This document shows positions 17,514 through 27,280 of a stretch of DNA of 64,000 nucleotides, in pieces. A program made the position numbers and the translations under genes. Location: NCBI RefSeq assembly GCF_000702605.1, contig NZ_JNIR01000001.1:1664501-1728500 (forward strand), written 5' to 3'. The notes beneath the pieces were generated by a model. The model made no database searches. It was not told where the DNA came from and saw nothing but the letters and a program-made list of their open reading frames with translations. How positions within the stretch are numbered: position 1 is the stretch's first letter; every line of letters starts with the position of its first letter. Origin of the DNA: Exiguobacterium acetylicum DSM 20416. GTDB lineage: Bacteria; Bacillota; Bacilli; Exiguobacteriales; Exiguobacteriaceae.

Positions 17514-17570
17514 ATGACACACGCAACGCTCATCCAAGAACGACTGATTGTGATTAAGAGCAGGGACTGA
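17514..17570 (+). CDS. Branched-chain amino-acid leader peptide (18 aa)
   Basis: The short frame MTHATLIQERLIVIKSRD has a near-perfect AGGAGGT ribosome site 7 nt upstream. It carries a branched-chain run L-I-Q-E-R-L-I-V-I (CTC ATC ... CTG ATT GTG ATT), with six Leu/Ile/Val codons in ten. It is followed by mutually exclusive hairpins and a terminator directly before the branched-chain amino-acid transporter gene. That is the classic layout of a transcription attenuator, in which stalling on Leu/Ile/Val codons would favour readthrough. The function is inferred from this layout. Confidence 0.75.
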   Translation: MTHATLIQERLIVIKSRD

Positions 17571-17626
17571 AGATTCATTTCTCGTTTGAGAAAATGAAGA
17601 TCCAGGCCCTTTTCGTCATTTCGACA

Positions 17627-17680
17627 AGGCGTCTGAGCAAACGACGCCTATCCACAAATTGAGTGGATGAGGCTTTTTTT
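17627..17680 (+). promoter_or_regulatory. Attenuator: competing antiterminator and terminator hairpins before brnQ
   Basis: AGGCGTC (17627-17633) can pair with GACGCCT (17643-17649). The terminator stem is GCCTATCCAC (17646-17655) with GTGGATGAGGC (17663-17673) plus seven T's (17674-17680). The two share GCCT and so exclude each other. A further hairpin, TTCATTTCTC with GAGAAAATGAA (17574-17598), sits right after the leader stop. Confidence 0.75.
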
Positions 17681-17709
17681 ATGAAATTAGGATGAATGGA
17701 GGACAACAC

Positions 17710-19035
17710 ATGTTTAAGACAAAAGATACATTTGCTTTAGGATTTATGATTTTTGCTTTATTTTTCGGTGCGGGTAACCTCATCTTCCCACCGGAACTCG
17801 GTGCGCTTGCAGGTTCACAGTTCCTTCCTGCCATCCTTGGTTTTATCGTAACGGGTGTCGGTCTTCCTTTGCTCGGCTTACTTGCAGTTGCCTCTATCGG
17901 AGGTGGCATCAAAACACTTGCTGCACCACTCCCTCGTTTTGTAGGTGCTGCTTTGACGTTTGCACTCTATGTTGCGATTGGTCCCTTTTTCGGGATTCCG
18001 CGAACATCGGTTGTCACGTATGAGCTCGGAGTCGTTCCGTTTCTCGGTGCTCCTTCACAAATGACGTTGGTCATCTCATCAAGTCTCTTTTTCCTTGCTA
18101 CACTCTATCTTGTACTACGACCAGGAAAATTACTTGAGATCATCGGACGTTTCATCACACCTTTGTTATTAATCGCTCTTGCTGCATTAAGCATCAGTAG
18201 TATCATTTCACCACTCTCGAGCGTCGCTTCACCAAACGAAGCGTATGAGACGACTGGACAGGCATTCATTCAAGGATTCCTTCAAGGATACTTAACGCTT
18301 GATGCACTCGGTGCCTTAGTATTTGGGGTCGTCGTACTGCATACACTAAAAAGCCGAGGCGTTCATGAACGAAAAGCACAATTTAAAGTCGTCACTCGTG
18401 CCGGAATCATCGCTGCCACTGCTTTGACTCTCGTCTATGTCGGACTTGGAATGATCGGACGTAACACATTTGCCGCCATCGGAAAAGTTGATGGTCCAGC
18501 ACTTCTTCAACATTATGCAAATACTGCATTCGGCTCAATCGGTTTAGCTGTACTTGGTCTTGCGATCTTGCTTGCATGTTTGACGACATCAGTTGGTCTC
18601 GTCACCGCATTTGCAGAATATATGATGACGATTTCCAACCGTGTATCTTTAAAAGCGGCAAGTATCTTCACGACTGCTCTTGGTCTTACGGTATCCATCG
18701 TCGGATTGCAGACATTGTTATCCATCGCTGTTCCGGTATTGATGTTCCTTTATCCAATCGTCATCGTCTTGATCGCATTGACATTCATACGTCATCTGTT
18801 CCGTCGTAAATCGGTCGTTTATCAATCAACTCTTGGAGTAACGATTTTCTTCTCATTCTGTAGTGCGTTGAATCAACTTTCGCTTTTCCCGGGAAATCTT
18901 AAAACGTTCTATCAATCCTTACCTTTAGTGGATCAAAGTTTAGAATGGTTATTCCCGACACTCATCGCCTTTGGTATCAGTTCATGGTTTGGACACGTTT
19001 CCAGTGCTTCTATCACACAAAAACGCGCTAGCTAG
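17710..19035 (+). CDS. brnQ: Branched-chain amino acid transporter (LIVCS family)
   Basis: BrnQ is a sodium- or proton-coupled importer of Leu, Ile and Val in the cytoplasmic membrane. The 441-aa product has about 12 hydrophobic helices. It opens with the family signature FALGFMIFALFFGAGNLIFPP (residues 8-28), then GLPLLGLLAVA, GIPRTSVVTYELGV and the ACLTTSVGLVTAFAEY block. I chose ATG 17710 because GGAGGA lies 6 nt upstream. It is expressed behind the leader-peptide attenuator, which fits its substrates. Confidence 0.93.
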   Translation: MFKTKDTFALGFMIFALFFGAGNLIFPPELGALAGSQFLPAILGFIVTGVGLPLLGLLAVASIGGGIKTLAAPLPRFVGAALTFALYVAIGPFFGIPRTSVVTYELGVVPFLGAPSQMTLVISSSLFFLATLYLVLRPGKLLEIIGRFITPLLLIALAALSISSIISPLSSVASPNEAYETTGQAFIQGFLQGYLTLDALGALVFGVVVLHTLKSRGVHERKAQFKVVTRAGIIAATALTLVYVGLGMIGRNTFAAIGKVDGPALLQHYANTAFGSIGLAVLGLAILLACLTTSVGLVTAFAEYMMTISNRVSLKAASIFTTALGLTVSIVGLQTLLSIAVPVLMFLYPIVIVLIALTFIRHLFRRKSVVYQSTLGVTIFFSFCSALNQLSLFPGNLKTFYQSLPLVDQSLEWLFPTLIAFGISSWFGHVSSASITQKRAS

Positions 19036-19100
19036 TGATTCCGCTTTCATCGCTATGGTATGATGGACAAAATGGTTATATTAATGGAGGCGTCATATAC

Positions 19101-19976
19101 ATGGATAAGATTGCTTGGATTACCGACAGCATGGCTTTTTTTGAGCCAGGAGAGGCTGAAAAAATCGGAGTCCATGTGATACCGACTTTACTCATCTTAA
19201 ACGGAGAGTCTTACCGGGAGTACGTCGATATCTCGATTGAACAACTTGATCAAAAAATGCGAGAAGATTCCCACGTTTCACCGACGACTTCTCAACCATC
19301 ATTCGGTGACTTCGTAACCTTGTATGAACAATTACTTGAAGATGGCTATGATTATGGGTATGCGATTCATATCACGAGTGGACTGAGCGGCACATATTCG
19401 AGTTCCGTCGCTGCAGCTGAAGCCGTCGGTTTCCCCTTATACGCGATTGATTCGTATACAGGTGCTGCGAATCAGCAAGAACTTGTCCGGATCGCACAAC
19501 GACTCGTTGCTGCTGGTAAAGGTCCAGATGAAGTCATGTCTACGCTTGAGACATTCAAGCACAAATCGCATTTTTATCTGATTATCGGAAATATGGAGAC
19601 GATGCGACGTAGCGGACGTGTCTCAGGAAGTCAATTTTTATTAGCAAACATGCTCAATATTAAACCAATCGCTCAATTTAATGAGGAAGGACGGCTTGTT
19701 CCATTTAAAAAAGTTCGTTCCATCAAAAAAGCTTTTAAAGAAATGGTTAGTGAAATTTCATCAAAAGTCAGCGCTCATGGTGTATATGATCGGACGCTTT
19801 ATGTCAGTCATACGCTCGCTCATGCCGCTGCAGAAGAATTACGGCGTTTGATTTCTACAGAACATCCGGAGCTTCAAGTACGCATTACCCAATTTGGTCC
19901 TTCCATCTTGGCACATGCTGGCGCTGAGACGGTCGGTGTATACTGGTTCGATGAGATTCCTTTACCGACAACTTGA
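19101..19976 (+). CDS. DegV family protein (FakB-like fatty-acid binding)
   Basis: DegV proteins bind a fatty acid, and as FakB they present it to the kinase FakA for phosphorylation and use in phospholipids. The 291-aa product opens MDKIAWITDSMAFF, with IPTLLILNGESYRE, TSQPSFGDF, the head-group loop HITSGLSGTYSS, and IDSYTGAANQQELV where DegV usually has DS(M/R). The later GRVSGSQFLLANMLNIKPI is a strong family block. ATG 19101 follows TGGAGG. Its native terminator is interrupted by the IS at 20022. Confidence 0.9.
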   Translation: MDKIAWITDSMAFFEPGEAEKIGVHVIPTLLILNGESYREYVDISIEQLDQKMREDSHVSPTTSQPSFGDFVTLYEQLLEDGYDYGYAIHITSGLSGTYSSSVAAAEAVGFPLYAIDSYTGAANQQELVRIAQRLVAAGKGPDEVMSTLETFKHKSHFYLIIGNMETMRRSGRVSGSQFLLANMLNIKPIAQFNEEGRLVPFKKVRSIKKAFKEMVSEISSKVSAHGVYDRTLYVSHTLAHAAAEELRRLISTEHPELQVRITQFGPSILAHAGAETVGVYWFDEIPLPTT

Positions 19977-19999
19977 TATCTTGCACGAAACGATAAATA

Positions 20000-20021
20000 C
20001 CGGACGGTCTCAAACAGACCG
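20000..20021 (+). terminator. Interrupted terminator A, part left of IS copy 1
   Basis: CCGGACGGTCT-CAAAC-AGACCG is the start and most of the hairpin after degV. The missing end (CCGTCCGG plus T's) is found, reverse-complemented, left of IS copy 2 at 45754-45766. Joined at the shared CCG they give an 11-bp perfect stem. Confidence 0.8.
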
Positions 20022-20050
20022 TGGGCTAACCTAAAATTTTGAGACAATAT

Positions 20051-20104
20051 AAAACACCTTCGGAGTGGTACACTTTTAAAAAGTACTAACATCGGAGGTG
20101 TTTT
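20051..20104 (+). promoter_or_regulatory. Hairpin sequestering the IS transposase ribosome site
   Basis: AAAACACCTTC (20051-20061) can pair with GGAGGTGTTTT (20094-20104), which contains the OrfA ribosome site. The upstream arm lies in the terminal repeat, so transcripts entering from outside would fold and mask translation. Copy 2 has the same at 46980-47033. Confidence 0.5.
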
Positions 20105-20107
20105 TGC

Positions 20108-20425
20108 ATGGGCAAAAACGTATATTCAAGTGAAGTAAAATGGGCAGTAGTCAAAGATAAGTTGAGTGGTAAGTTAACGACGAGAGAAATCATGGAGAAG
20201 TACGGAATCAAAAATGAATCTCAAATCAAAACATGGATGAGATGGTATCGCTCTAACAAACATTATCGATTTGATCAGCCAATCGGTAAACAATATACCT
20301 ATGGACATGGTCCAGATTCTGCGAGTGAGGATGACAAGAGAGAACGACAAATGTCACATCTGAAGATGGAAAATGAGATCTTAAAAAAGTACATGGAAAT
20401 CGAAAGAGAGTTGAGAAAGAAGTAG
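20108..20425 (+). CDS. IS3-family transposase OrfA (copy 1)
   Basis: A 105-aa DNA-binding subunit. The helix-turn-helix is TTREIMEKYGIKNESQIKTW (residues 24-43), and a leucine-zipper-like tail (MSHLKMENEILKKYMEIERELRKK) would drive multimerisation. ATG 20108 follows CGGAGG. The slippery heptamer A-AAA-AAG at 20383-20389 lies in the correct 0-frame phase for a -1 shift into OrfB. It differs from copy 2 by at least one residue (YRSNKHYRF versus YRSNEHYRF). Confidence 0.92.
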   Translation: MGKNVYSSEVKWAVVKDKLSGKLTTREIMEKYGIKNESQIKTWMRWYRSNKHYRFDQPIGKQYTYGHGPDSASEDDKRERQMSHLKMENEILKKYMEIERELRKK

Positions 20426-20484
20426 TCATAAAAATTGTAGAGTTTCTTCGGAGAAAGTATACAATCACCGCCATTCTTAGCGCT

Positions 20485-21270
20485 TTGAATGTACCAAGAG
20501 CAAGCTATTACCGTTGGATTAAGGAATCTGTGAAAGCACCTTCGGTGCTCGAAAAAACCGTCATTGAACTAAGTAAACAGACGAAGTATCGGAATGGACA
20601 TCGAAAAATAAAGGCATTATTACAGCAAATCTATCAGTTAAAAGCCAATCGGAATACCGTACAGAAAATCATGCAAAAACACCATCTCCAATGTCGGATC
20701 AAGCCGAAGCGAAGATGGAAATCTCAAGGTGAGCGCATCATAACGGCACCGGATCTCATCAAGCGCGATTTCACAGCAAGTAAACCGAATCAAAAGTGGG
20801 TGACGGATATCACCTATATCCAATACGGCAGCACGACGAAATATCTTTCCACCATTATGGATCTTTTTAATAACGAAATCGTCGCATACAAGTTATACGA
20901 GCATCAACAAACGTCTCTTGTGATTGATACGTTGAAGATAGCGCTTGAGAATCGAAACTATCCCGAAGGGGTCATCCTTCATTCGGACCAAGGAAGTGTC
21001 TATACGTCATACGCCTTTCAAGAATTCGTTAAAAGGAATCACCTAACAAGCAGTATGTCTCGTAGAGGAAACTGTTGGGACAACGCAGTTATCGAATCGT
21101 TCCACTCTAATTTAAAGTCCGAGGAATTCCAGTACGTCAAATTTAATTCACTAAGAGACCATGAGGTCTCTGAACGCGTTACTAATTACTTAAATTACTA
21201 TAACGAAGAACGAATCCAAGAAAAATTAGGCTACCTGACACCGAAAAAATACGGTGTACAGGCAGCCTAA
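20485..21270 (+). CDS. IS3-family transposase OrfB, DDE integrase core (copy 1)
   Basis: The catalytic subunit has an HTH_21-type region, then the rve core with the DDE residues in KWVTDITYIQ (first D), LHSDQGSVYTS (second D) and VIESFHSNLKSEEF (E). The coordinates give the first ATG (261 aa). The frame is open back to the slippery site at 20383, so the active product is most likely an OrfA-OrfB fusion made by -1 frameshifting. Intact motifs suggest it is functional. Confidence 0.9.
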   Translation: MNVPRASYYRWIKESVKAPSVLEKTVIELSKQTKYRNGHRKIKALLQQIYQLKANRNTVQKIMQKHHLQCRIKPKRRWKSQGERIITAPDLIKRDFTASKPNQKWVTDITYIQYGSTTKYLSTIMDLFNNEIVAYKLYEHQQTSLVIDTLKIALENRNYPEGVILHSDQGSVYTSYAFQEFVKRNHLTSSMSRRGNCWDNAVIESFHSNLKSEEFQYVKFNSLRDHEVSERVTNYLNYYNEERIQEKLGYLTPKKYGVQAA

Positions 21271-21312
21271 TCAAGGTGTTTTATATGTGTCTCATATTGC
21301 TAGGTCAGTCTA

Positions 21313-21327
21313 CGGAAGCAGTTTTTT
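21313..21327 (+). terminator. Interrupted terminator B, part right of IS copy 1
   Basis: CGGAAGCAGTTTTTTT is one arm and T-run of a terminator. Its complement, ACTGCTTCCG, pairs with the sequence right of IS copy 2 (47063-47090) rather than with the left flank of this copy. Confidence 0.75.
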
Positions 21328-21341
21328 TGTTTGGAAATATC

Positions 21342-21366
21342 AAAAAAGACCGGAGCATTCCGATCT
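21342..21366 (-). terminator. Terminator after trpS
   Basis: On the minus strand GATCGGA pairs with TCCGGTC around ATGC and is followed by TTTTTT. Confidence 0.8.
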
Positions 21367-21380
21367 CTTTTGCGTAGAAC

Positions 21381-22660
<1,280 letters not shown>

Positions 22661-22695
22661 ACCATACGATAGAAGGCACGTCACGGTGATTTCGA

Positions 22696-23076
22696 TTAAA
22701 AGTAAGAGATGATCAGCGATACGATGATGAAGATAATACCACTAGAAACATAGGGTTTCGTTCGGGCAGAAGCCCGGTTTTGCTTTTTACGGAGGACTTC
22801 TTCCTCTTCGTCATCATCTTCGTAGTAATCGCCATCAATCTCTCGAAGCTTCGCTTCTCGTTGTTTTTTAAATCCAGCTGTCATGCCACGGAAGAAACCG
22901 TTAGCCGACATGTTGGAAAAGAATCCGATTGCCATAAGCAAAAAGCCTCCAATGAACAATCCACCAGATAGATGGTACAAAATACCGTGCGTCGAATCGG
23001 TGATAGTCGCCCATATCGTATAAAGTAAGACTAGAATGACCGCAATGATGACCGGTCGGAAATAGGTCGAGCGCAT
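22696..23076 (-). CDS. Small membrane protein (DUF3899-like)
   Basis: A 126-aa protein with two N-terminal membrane helices (PVIIAVILVLLYTIWATI; GGLFIGGFLLMAIGFFS), an acidic cytosolic loop (DYYEDDDEEEEVL) and a C-terminal helix SSGIIFIIVSLIISYF. The layout resembles DUF3899 proteins, but I give that as a tentative family. I chose ATG 23076 because AGGGGGA precedes it. It is upstream of and co-directional with trpS but separated by the T-box. Confidence 0.72.
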   Translation of the reverse strand: MRSTYFRPVIIAVILVLLYTIWATITDSTHGILYHLSGGLFIGGFLLMAIGFFSNMSANGFFRGMTAGFKKQREAKLREIDGDYYEDDDEEEEVLRKKQNRASARTKPYVSSGIIFIIVSLIISYF

Positions 23077-23185
23077 GAAAATCCCCCTTAAATGCATTGA
23101 TAATCTTAGTATACGAAATTTTTAATCCTGTTACGAATCGGTAACAAACGAATGATGCAAAATAGCAAATAGTGTGACTATTTAC

Positions 23186-23214
23186 TTGACGTTAATGCTA
23201 TTCTCACATAAAAT
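23186..23214 (+). promoter_or_regulatory. Sigma-A promoter for oppA
   Basis: TTGACG (23186-23191), a 17-bp spacer and TAAAAT (23209-23214). The transcript would have a leader of about 125 nt before oppA. Confidence 0.75.
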
Positions 23215-23347
23215 CAATTTATCACTTCGTTTAAGTTTTTGAAACTAGGTCAATGCATTTTGGGGAATACATTGCAGTTTCGACGGGACGTTATTGATGT
23301 CATAGGCATTATGGCAACTTGGAAATTGAAAAGGAGATGACTTACCG

Positions 23348-24961
23348 ATGAAGAAAAAAACAGTCGGTCTCGCATTATCAGTCATGCTTGCAGGAAGCGC
23401 AGTGCTTGCTGGATGTTCGACAGGTGGCGGAGACAGTGATTCAGGTTCAACAGACGGAAAGAAAAATCTACGTTTAACGGACACTTCTGACATCACGACA
23501 GTCGATCCAGCGAAAGCTACGGATTCTGTCGCTTTCAACATGATCGGAAATACGATGGAAGGTCTTTACCGTCTCGATAAAGACGGAAAAGCGATTCCAG
23601 CACTTGCAGAAAAAACAGATATCTCAAGTGACAACTTGACGTATACGTTCACACTTCGTGACTCGAAATGGTCAGACGGTTCACCCGTCAAAGCACAAGA
23701 TTTCGAATTTGCTTGGAAACGTGCTGCTGATCCGAAAACAGCATCTAGTTACTCGTACATCTTTGACACGTTAAAAAACGGCGCTGATGTCACACAAGGT
23801 AAAAAAGCTGTCGACGAGCTCGGTGTTAAAGCACTTGACGACAAAACGTTAGAAGTAAAACTTGAGCGTCCAGCTCCGTATTTCCTTTCACTGACATCAT
23901 TCGGTACGTACACACCGATCAGTGAAGACTTCTACAAAAAGAATGAAAAAGACTTCTCGCTTAAACCAGATAAATTACTTTATAACGGTCCTTTCGTTTG
24001 GGAATCTTGGAAAACGGATTCAAAACGTGTTCTGAAGAAAAACGATAACTACTGGGATAAAGATGCTGTCAAACTCGACGAAGTTACGATCAGTGTCGTT
24101 AAAGATAACTCAACAGTAGTAAATCTTTATGATTCAAACGATATCGATTACGCAGGTCTGACTTCAGAACAAGTTGAAGCGTACAAATCGAAACCTGAAT
24201 TCAAAACAGCGCTTCGTTCTTCGATCGCTTATTTGAAATTCAATAACGAAGATGCAACGATGAAAAATGTCGATGCACGTAAAGCGATCGCTCGTGCAAT
24301 CGATCCAAAAGGAATTACGGATACGCTTCTTGCGAACGGTTCGATTCCAACAACAAGCTTCATTCCAAAAGAATTCATCAAAGATGCGTCTGGTAAAGAC
24401 TACACAAGTGACATCAACTGGTTCGATCGTGATGGAAAAGAAGCAGCAGATCTTTGGAAAAAAGCAAACGGCGATAAAAAGACGACGATTGAACTTCTTT
24501 CATTCGACAATGAGGATGCGAAGAAGATCAGTGAGTACATGAAAGGTCAAATCGAGAAAAATCTTCCGAACGTTACTGTTTCAATCAAACAACAACCGTT
24601 CAAGAACAAACTCGACCTTGAATCAAAAGGCGACTACCAACTTTCTTACTCACTTTGGGGTCCAGATTATCAAGATCCAATGTCTAACCTGTCAATCTTC
24701 GAATCAACAAATAGCCAAAACGACGTCAAATATAAGTCTGCAGCCTATGATAAATTGTTGAACGCAGCGAATGAAGAGTCTGATTTAACCAAACGTCTCG
24801 ATCTCTTCAAACAAGCGGAAGCACAATTGATTGAGAAAGATCAAGCAATCGCGCCAATCTATCAAGCTGGTTCTGCATACTTGAGCCGTCCGACGGTCAA
24901 AGATTTCAACCGTCAAGTATTCGGAGCAGATTTCCAATACAAATACGTTGATATTAAGTAA
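23348..24961 (+). CDS. oppA: Oligopeptide ABC transporter substrate-binding lipoprotein
   Basis: OppA captures peptides outside the cell for the OppBCDF importer. The 537-aa product has a lipoprotein signal ending LAGC (C22) followed by a Gly/Ser linker. The SBP_bac_5 fold contains the family blocks NTMEGLYRLDKDG, YTFTLRDSKWSDGSPVKAQDFEFAWKR (broken here as YTFTLRDSKW / SDGSPVKAQDFEFAW), LYNGPFVWESW and WGPDYQDPMS. It heads the opp operon; an imperfect terminator after it probably reduces expression of the downstream genes. Two paralogues lie at 47094 and 48941. Confidence 0.95.
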   Translation: MKKKTVGLALSVMLAGSAVLAGCSTGGGDSDSGSTDGKKNLRLTDTSDITTVDPAKATDSVAFNMIGNTMEGLYRLDKDGKAIPALAEKTDISSDNLTYTFTLRDSKWSDGSPVKAQDFEFAWKRAADPKTASSYSYIFDTLKNGADVTQGKKAVDELGVKALDDKTLEVKLERPAPYFLSLTSFGTYTPISEDFYKKNEKDFSLKPDKLLYNGPFVWESWKTDSKRVLKKNDNYWDKDAVKLDEVTISVVKDNSTVVNLYDSNDIDYAGLTSEQVEAYKSKPEFKTALRSSIAYLKFNNEDATMKNVDARKAIARAIDPKGITDTLLANGSIPTTSFIPKEFIKDASGKDYTSDINWFDRDGKEAADLWKKANGDKKTTIELLSFDNEDAKKISEYMKGQIEKNLPNVTVSIKQQPFKNKLDLESKGDYQLSYSLWGPDYQDPMSNLSIFESTNSQNDVKYKSAAYDKLLNAANEESDLTKRLDLFKQAEAQLIEKDQAIAPIYQAGSAYLSRPTVKDFNRQVFGADFQYKYVDIK

Positions 24962-24969
24962 TCGAGAAT

Positions 24970-25008
24970 GGGAGCGTCCCCTGATCAGTTCGGGTACGCT
25001 CCTGTTTT
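24970..25008 (+). terminator. Terminator between oppA and oppB
   Basis: GGAGCGTCCCC pairs with GGGTACGCTCC with one mismatch, followed by TGTTTTAT. Partial readthrough would give more OppA than OppBCDF, as is usual for such operons. Confidence 0.7.
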
Positions 25009-25072
25009 ATACTACTTTTTATGAATGGAAACTCATTTTTAGCGAAAATGTGAAAGTTTCGTAAAAAAGTAG

Positions 25073-25101
25073 TTCTAATTACTTTGTTAGCAAAGTATAA
25101 T
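25073..25101 (+). promoter_or_regulatory. Second promoter before oppB with an overlapping palindrome
   Basis: TTCTAA (25073-25078), a 17-bp spacer and TATAAT (25096-25101). The perfect inverted repeat TACTTTG-TTAG-CAAAGTA (25080-25097) fills the spacer and enters the -10, where a repressor would block it. I cannot name the regulator. The 24962-25295 gap holds the oppA terminator, this promoter and the oppB leader only. Confidence 0.5.
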
Positions 25102-25295
25102 GGAATCAAACGAAAAATTCTGACTATTGGATGAAATTAGAAAAACATCCAAGCGAACATCAAATCAAAGCACAATAAAAAAAGAATTTTTAAATTTTTA
25201 TGACAAAATTCTTGAATGTTCCGACAATTGTGGGTCATACTGATTTTATTGATGTTTCGAAAAAAACAGAAAATCTTTATAGGGGGTGCCATCTT

Positions 25296-26222
25296 ATGGG
25301 CCGTTATTTAGCTCAACGCCTGGTTTACGGCGTACTGACGTTTTTACTCATCGCTTCGTTCACTTTCTTCCTGATGGATCTGCTACCAGGTTCACCGTTC
25401 CAAAACCAGGAGAAACTTTCTCCTGAACAGTTGAATATCCTTCGGGATAAGTACAACTTGAATGATCCACTGCCACAACGCTATGCAGCGTATATGGTCA
25501 ACTTGTTCCAAGGAGATCTCGGTATTTCATTCAAATATGATAGCCGTCCGGTAACGGATTTGATTTCTGAACGAATTGGACCATCGGCTCAATTAGGAGT
25601 TCAAGCACTAGTACTCGGAGTATTATTAGGACTCGTCTTAGGTGTTGTCGCAGCGCTTCGCCACAACACAGTGATCGATTACGGTGCGATGTTCGTATCG
25701 GTTATCGGAATCTCGGTACCGTCATTCGTATTCGCCTCACTCCTTCAATACTACGTTGGCGTGAAATGGGGCGTTTTGCCAGTCGCGTTCTGGGAAAGCC
25801 CGGCGCATACCATCTTGCCGACCATATCGTTATCACTTGGGGTCACAGCCTCAATTGCTCGATTCGTCCGGACAGAGATGCTAGAAGTTACGAACCAGGA
25901 TTATGTCACGTTAGCTAAAGCAAAAGGCCTAGATGGTCAGTCGATTACTTGGAAACACATGGTTCGGAACGCCTTGATTCCGGCGATCACGATTCTTGGA
26001 CCAATGACAGCTGCATTGATTACAGGAACACTCGTCATTGAGCGGATTTTCTCTGTACCTGGTCTTGGTGAACTCTTCGTATCATCAATCACACAAAATG
26101 ACTACACAGTCATCATGGGTACGACGTTGTTCTTCTCAGCAGTCTTCATTCTCATGATTTTGATCGTCGATTTGCTGTACGGTGTCGTTGATCCACGGAT
26201 CCGTTTGGGGGGTAACAAATAA
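25296..26222 (+). CDS. oppB: Oligopeptide ABC transporter permease OppB
   Basis: A 308-aa membrane permease with six helices, opening MGRYLAQRLVYGVLTFLLIA, then the periplasmic DKYNLNDPLPQRYAAYM stretch and the EAA loop near LAKAKGLDGQSITWKHMVRN that contacts the ATPases. I chose ATG 25296 because AGGGGGT lies just upstream; a longer frame from 25200 has no such site. It overlaps oppC in TAATG. Confidence 0.94.
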   Translation: MGRYLAQRLVYGVLTFLLIASFTFFLMDLLPGSPFQNQEKLSPEQLNILRDKYNLNDPLPQRYAAYMVNLFQGDLGISFKYDSRPVTDLISERIGPSAQLGVQALVLGVLLGLVLGVVAALRHNTVIDYGAMFVSVIGISVPSFVFASLLQYYVGVKWGVLPVAFWESPAHTILPTISLSLGVTASIARFVRTEMLEVTNQDYVTLAKAKGLDGQSITWKHMVRNALIPAITILGPMTAALITGTLVIERIFSVPGLGELFVSSITQNDYTVIMGTTLFFSAVFILMILIVDLLYGVVDPRIRLGGNK

Positions 26223-27253
26223 TGGCTGAACAAAATTCAAATGCAAAAGCAGAACAGTTTGATTCATCGCTGTTCCAACACGTTGAGTTCAATGAACAAG
26301 CAGGGGAACGCCTTGCTGGTAAAAGCTTAAACTTTTGGCAAGATGCTTGGATGCGTCTACGCAAGAACAAAGCTGCGATTCTCTCACTTGCTGTCATCAT
26401 CATCATCGCGATCATGTCATTGGTCGGACCTGCGTTGTCTGGTAACGACCCTTATACCCAAACAATCACGCAAGCTAAACTTCCACCTAAAGTTACTGGT
26501 TTAGAGTGGGCTGGTTTTGACGGTATGGCGACACTTGGTGATACGCCGATTGATTTTTATAAACAAAAACAGGTGACGGAGAACTTCTGGTTCGGAACGG
26601 ACCACCTTGGTCGTGATCTTTGGTCACGTGTTTGGGAAGGAACGAAGATTTCGCTATTCATCGGTTTGATGGCAGCACTCATCGACGTTCTCGTTGGTGT
26701 CACATACGGCGGGATTTCTGCTTACTACGGTGGGCGTGTCGATAACATCATGCAACGGATTGCTGAAATTTTAACAGGTGTACCAAACTTAATCTTGATC
26801 ATCTTGTTCATCTTGATTCTTGAACCAGGGATCACGACGATCATCCTTGCGATGACGATTACCGGCTGGATTGGGATGAGCCGACTTGTTCGTGGTCAAA
26901 TCCTGAAACTAAAGAACCAAGAATTCGTTCTTGCAGCACGGACACTTGGTGCTTCTAGCGCACGATTGATCTTTAAACACTTGATTCCAAATACCTTGGG
27001 AACGATCATCATCTCACTTATGTTCACGATTCCAAGTGCGATCTTCTTCGAAGCGTTCTTAAGCTTCATCGGTTTAGGACTTGCACCACCACAACCGTCA
27101 CTCGGTACATTGATCAACGAAGGGTACAAAGAACTCAAAACGTTCCCATTCTTGCTCGTTGTCCCATCGACGGTCATCGTACTCCTCATGGTCAGCTTCA
27201 ATATGTTGGCAGATGGACTGCGTGATGCGTTCGACCCACGTTTACGACGCTAA
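26222..27253 (+). CDS. oppC: Oligopeptide ABC transporter permease OppC
   Basis: A 343-aa second permease with an N-terminal cytosolic extension (about 1-55, containing FWQDAWMRLRKNKAAILS of the OppC_N domain), six helices and the EAA loop LAARTLGASSARLIFKHLIPN. It has an extra periplasmic region after helix 1 (TGLEWAGFDGMATLGDTPID). The start codon overlaps the oppB stop, which indicates coupled translation. Confidence 0.94.
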   Translation: MAEQNSNAKAEQFDSSLFQHVEFNEQAGERLAGKSLNFWQDAWMRLRKNKAAILSLAVIIIIAIMSLVGPALSGNDPYTQTITQAKLPPKVTGLEWAGFDGMATLGDTPIDFYKQKQVTENFWFGTDHLGRDLWSRVWEGTKISLFIGLMAALIDVLVGVTYGGISAYYGGRVDNIMQRIAEILTGVPNLILIILFILILEPGITTIILAMTITGWIGMSRLVRGQILKLKNQEFVLAARTLGASSARLIFKHLIPNTLGTIIISLMFTIPSAIFFEAFLSFIGLGLAPPQPSLGTLINEGYKELKTFPFLLVVPSTVIVLLMVSFNMLADGLRDAFDPRLRR

Positions 27254-27280
27254 CGGAAACTAGAGAGGAGCTCATTCACA

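Larger units (their letters stand above)
20022..21312 (+). mobile_element. IS3-family insertion sequence, copy 1 (1291 bp)
   Basis: The ends were set by comparing the two copies: both span TGGGCTAACC...GGTCAGTCTA. Imperfect terminal inverted repeats of about 39 bp run from TGGGCTAACCT on the left and TAGACTGACCT on the right (complement), both ending TATAAAACACCTT. It encodes OrfA and OrfB in frames related by -1 with an A-AAA-AAG slippery site. The two sides do not carry a matching target duplication, but each matches the flank of copy 2 (see findings). It is nearly identical to copy 2, so recent. Confidence 0.93.

Noticed and set aside
23245-23541. Minus-strand frame opposite oppA start
   Set aside because: Shadow of the oppA signal region; sequence is low-complexity in translation and unsupported.
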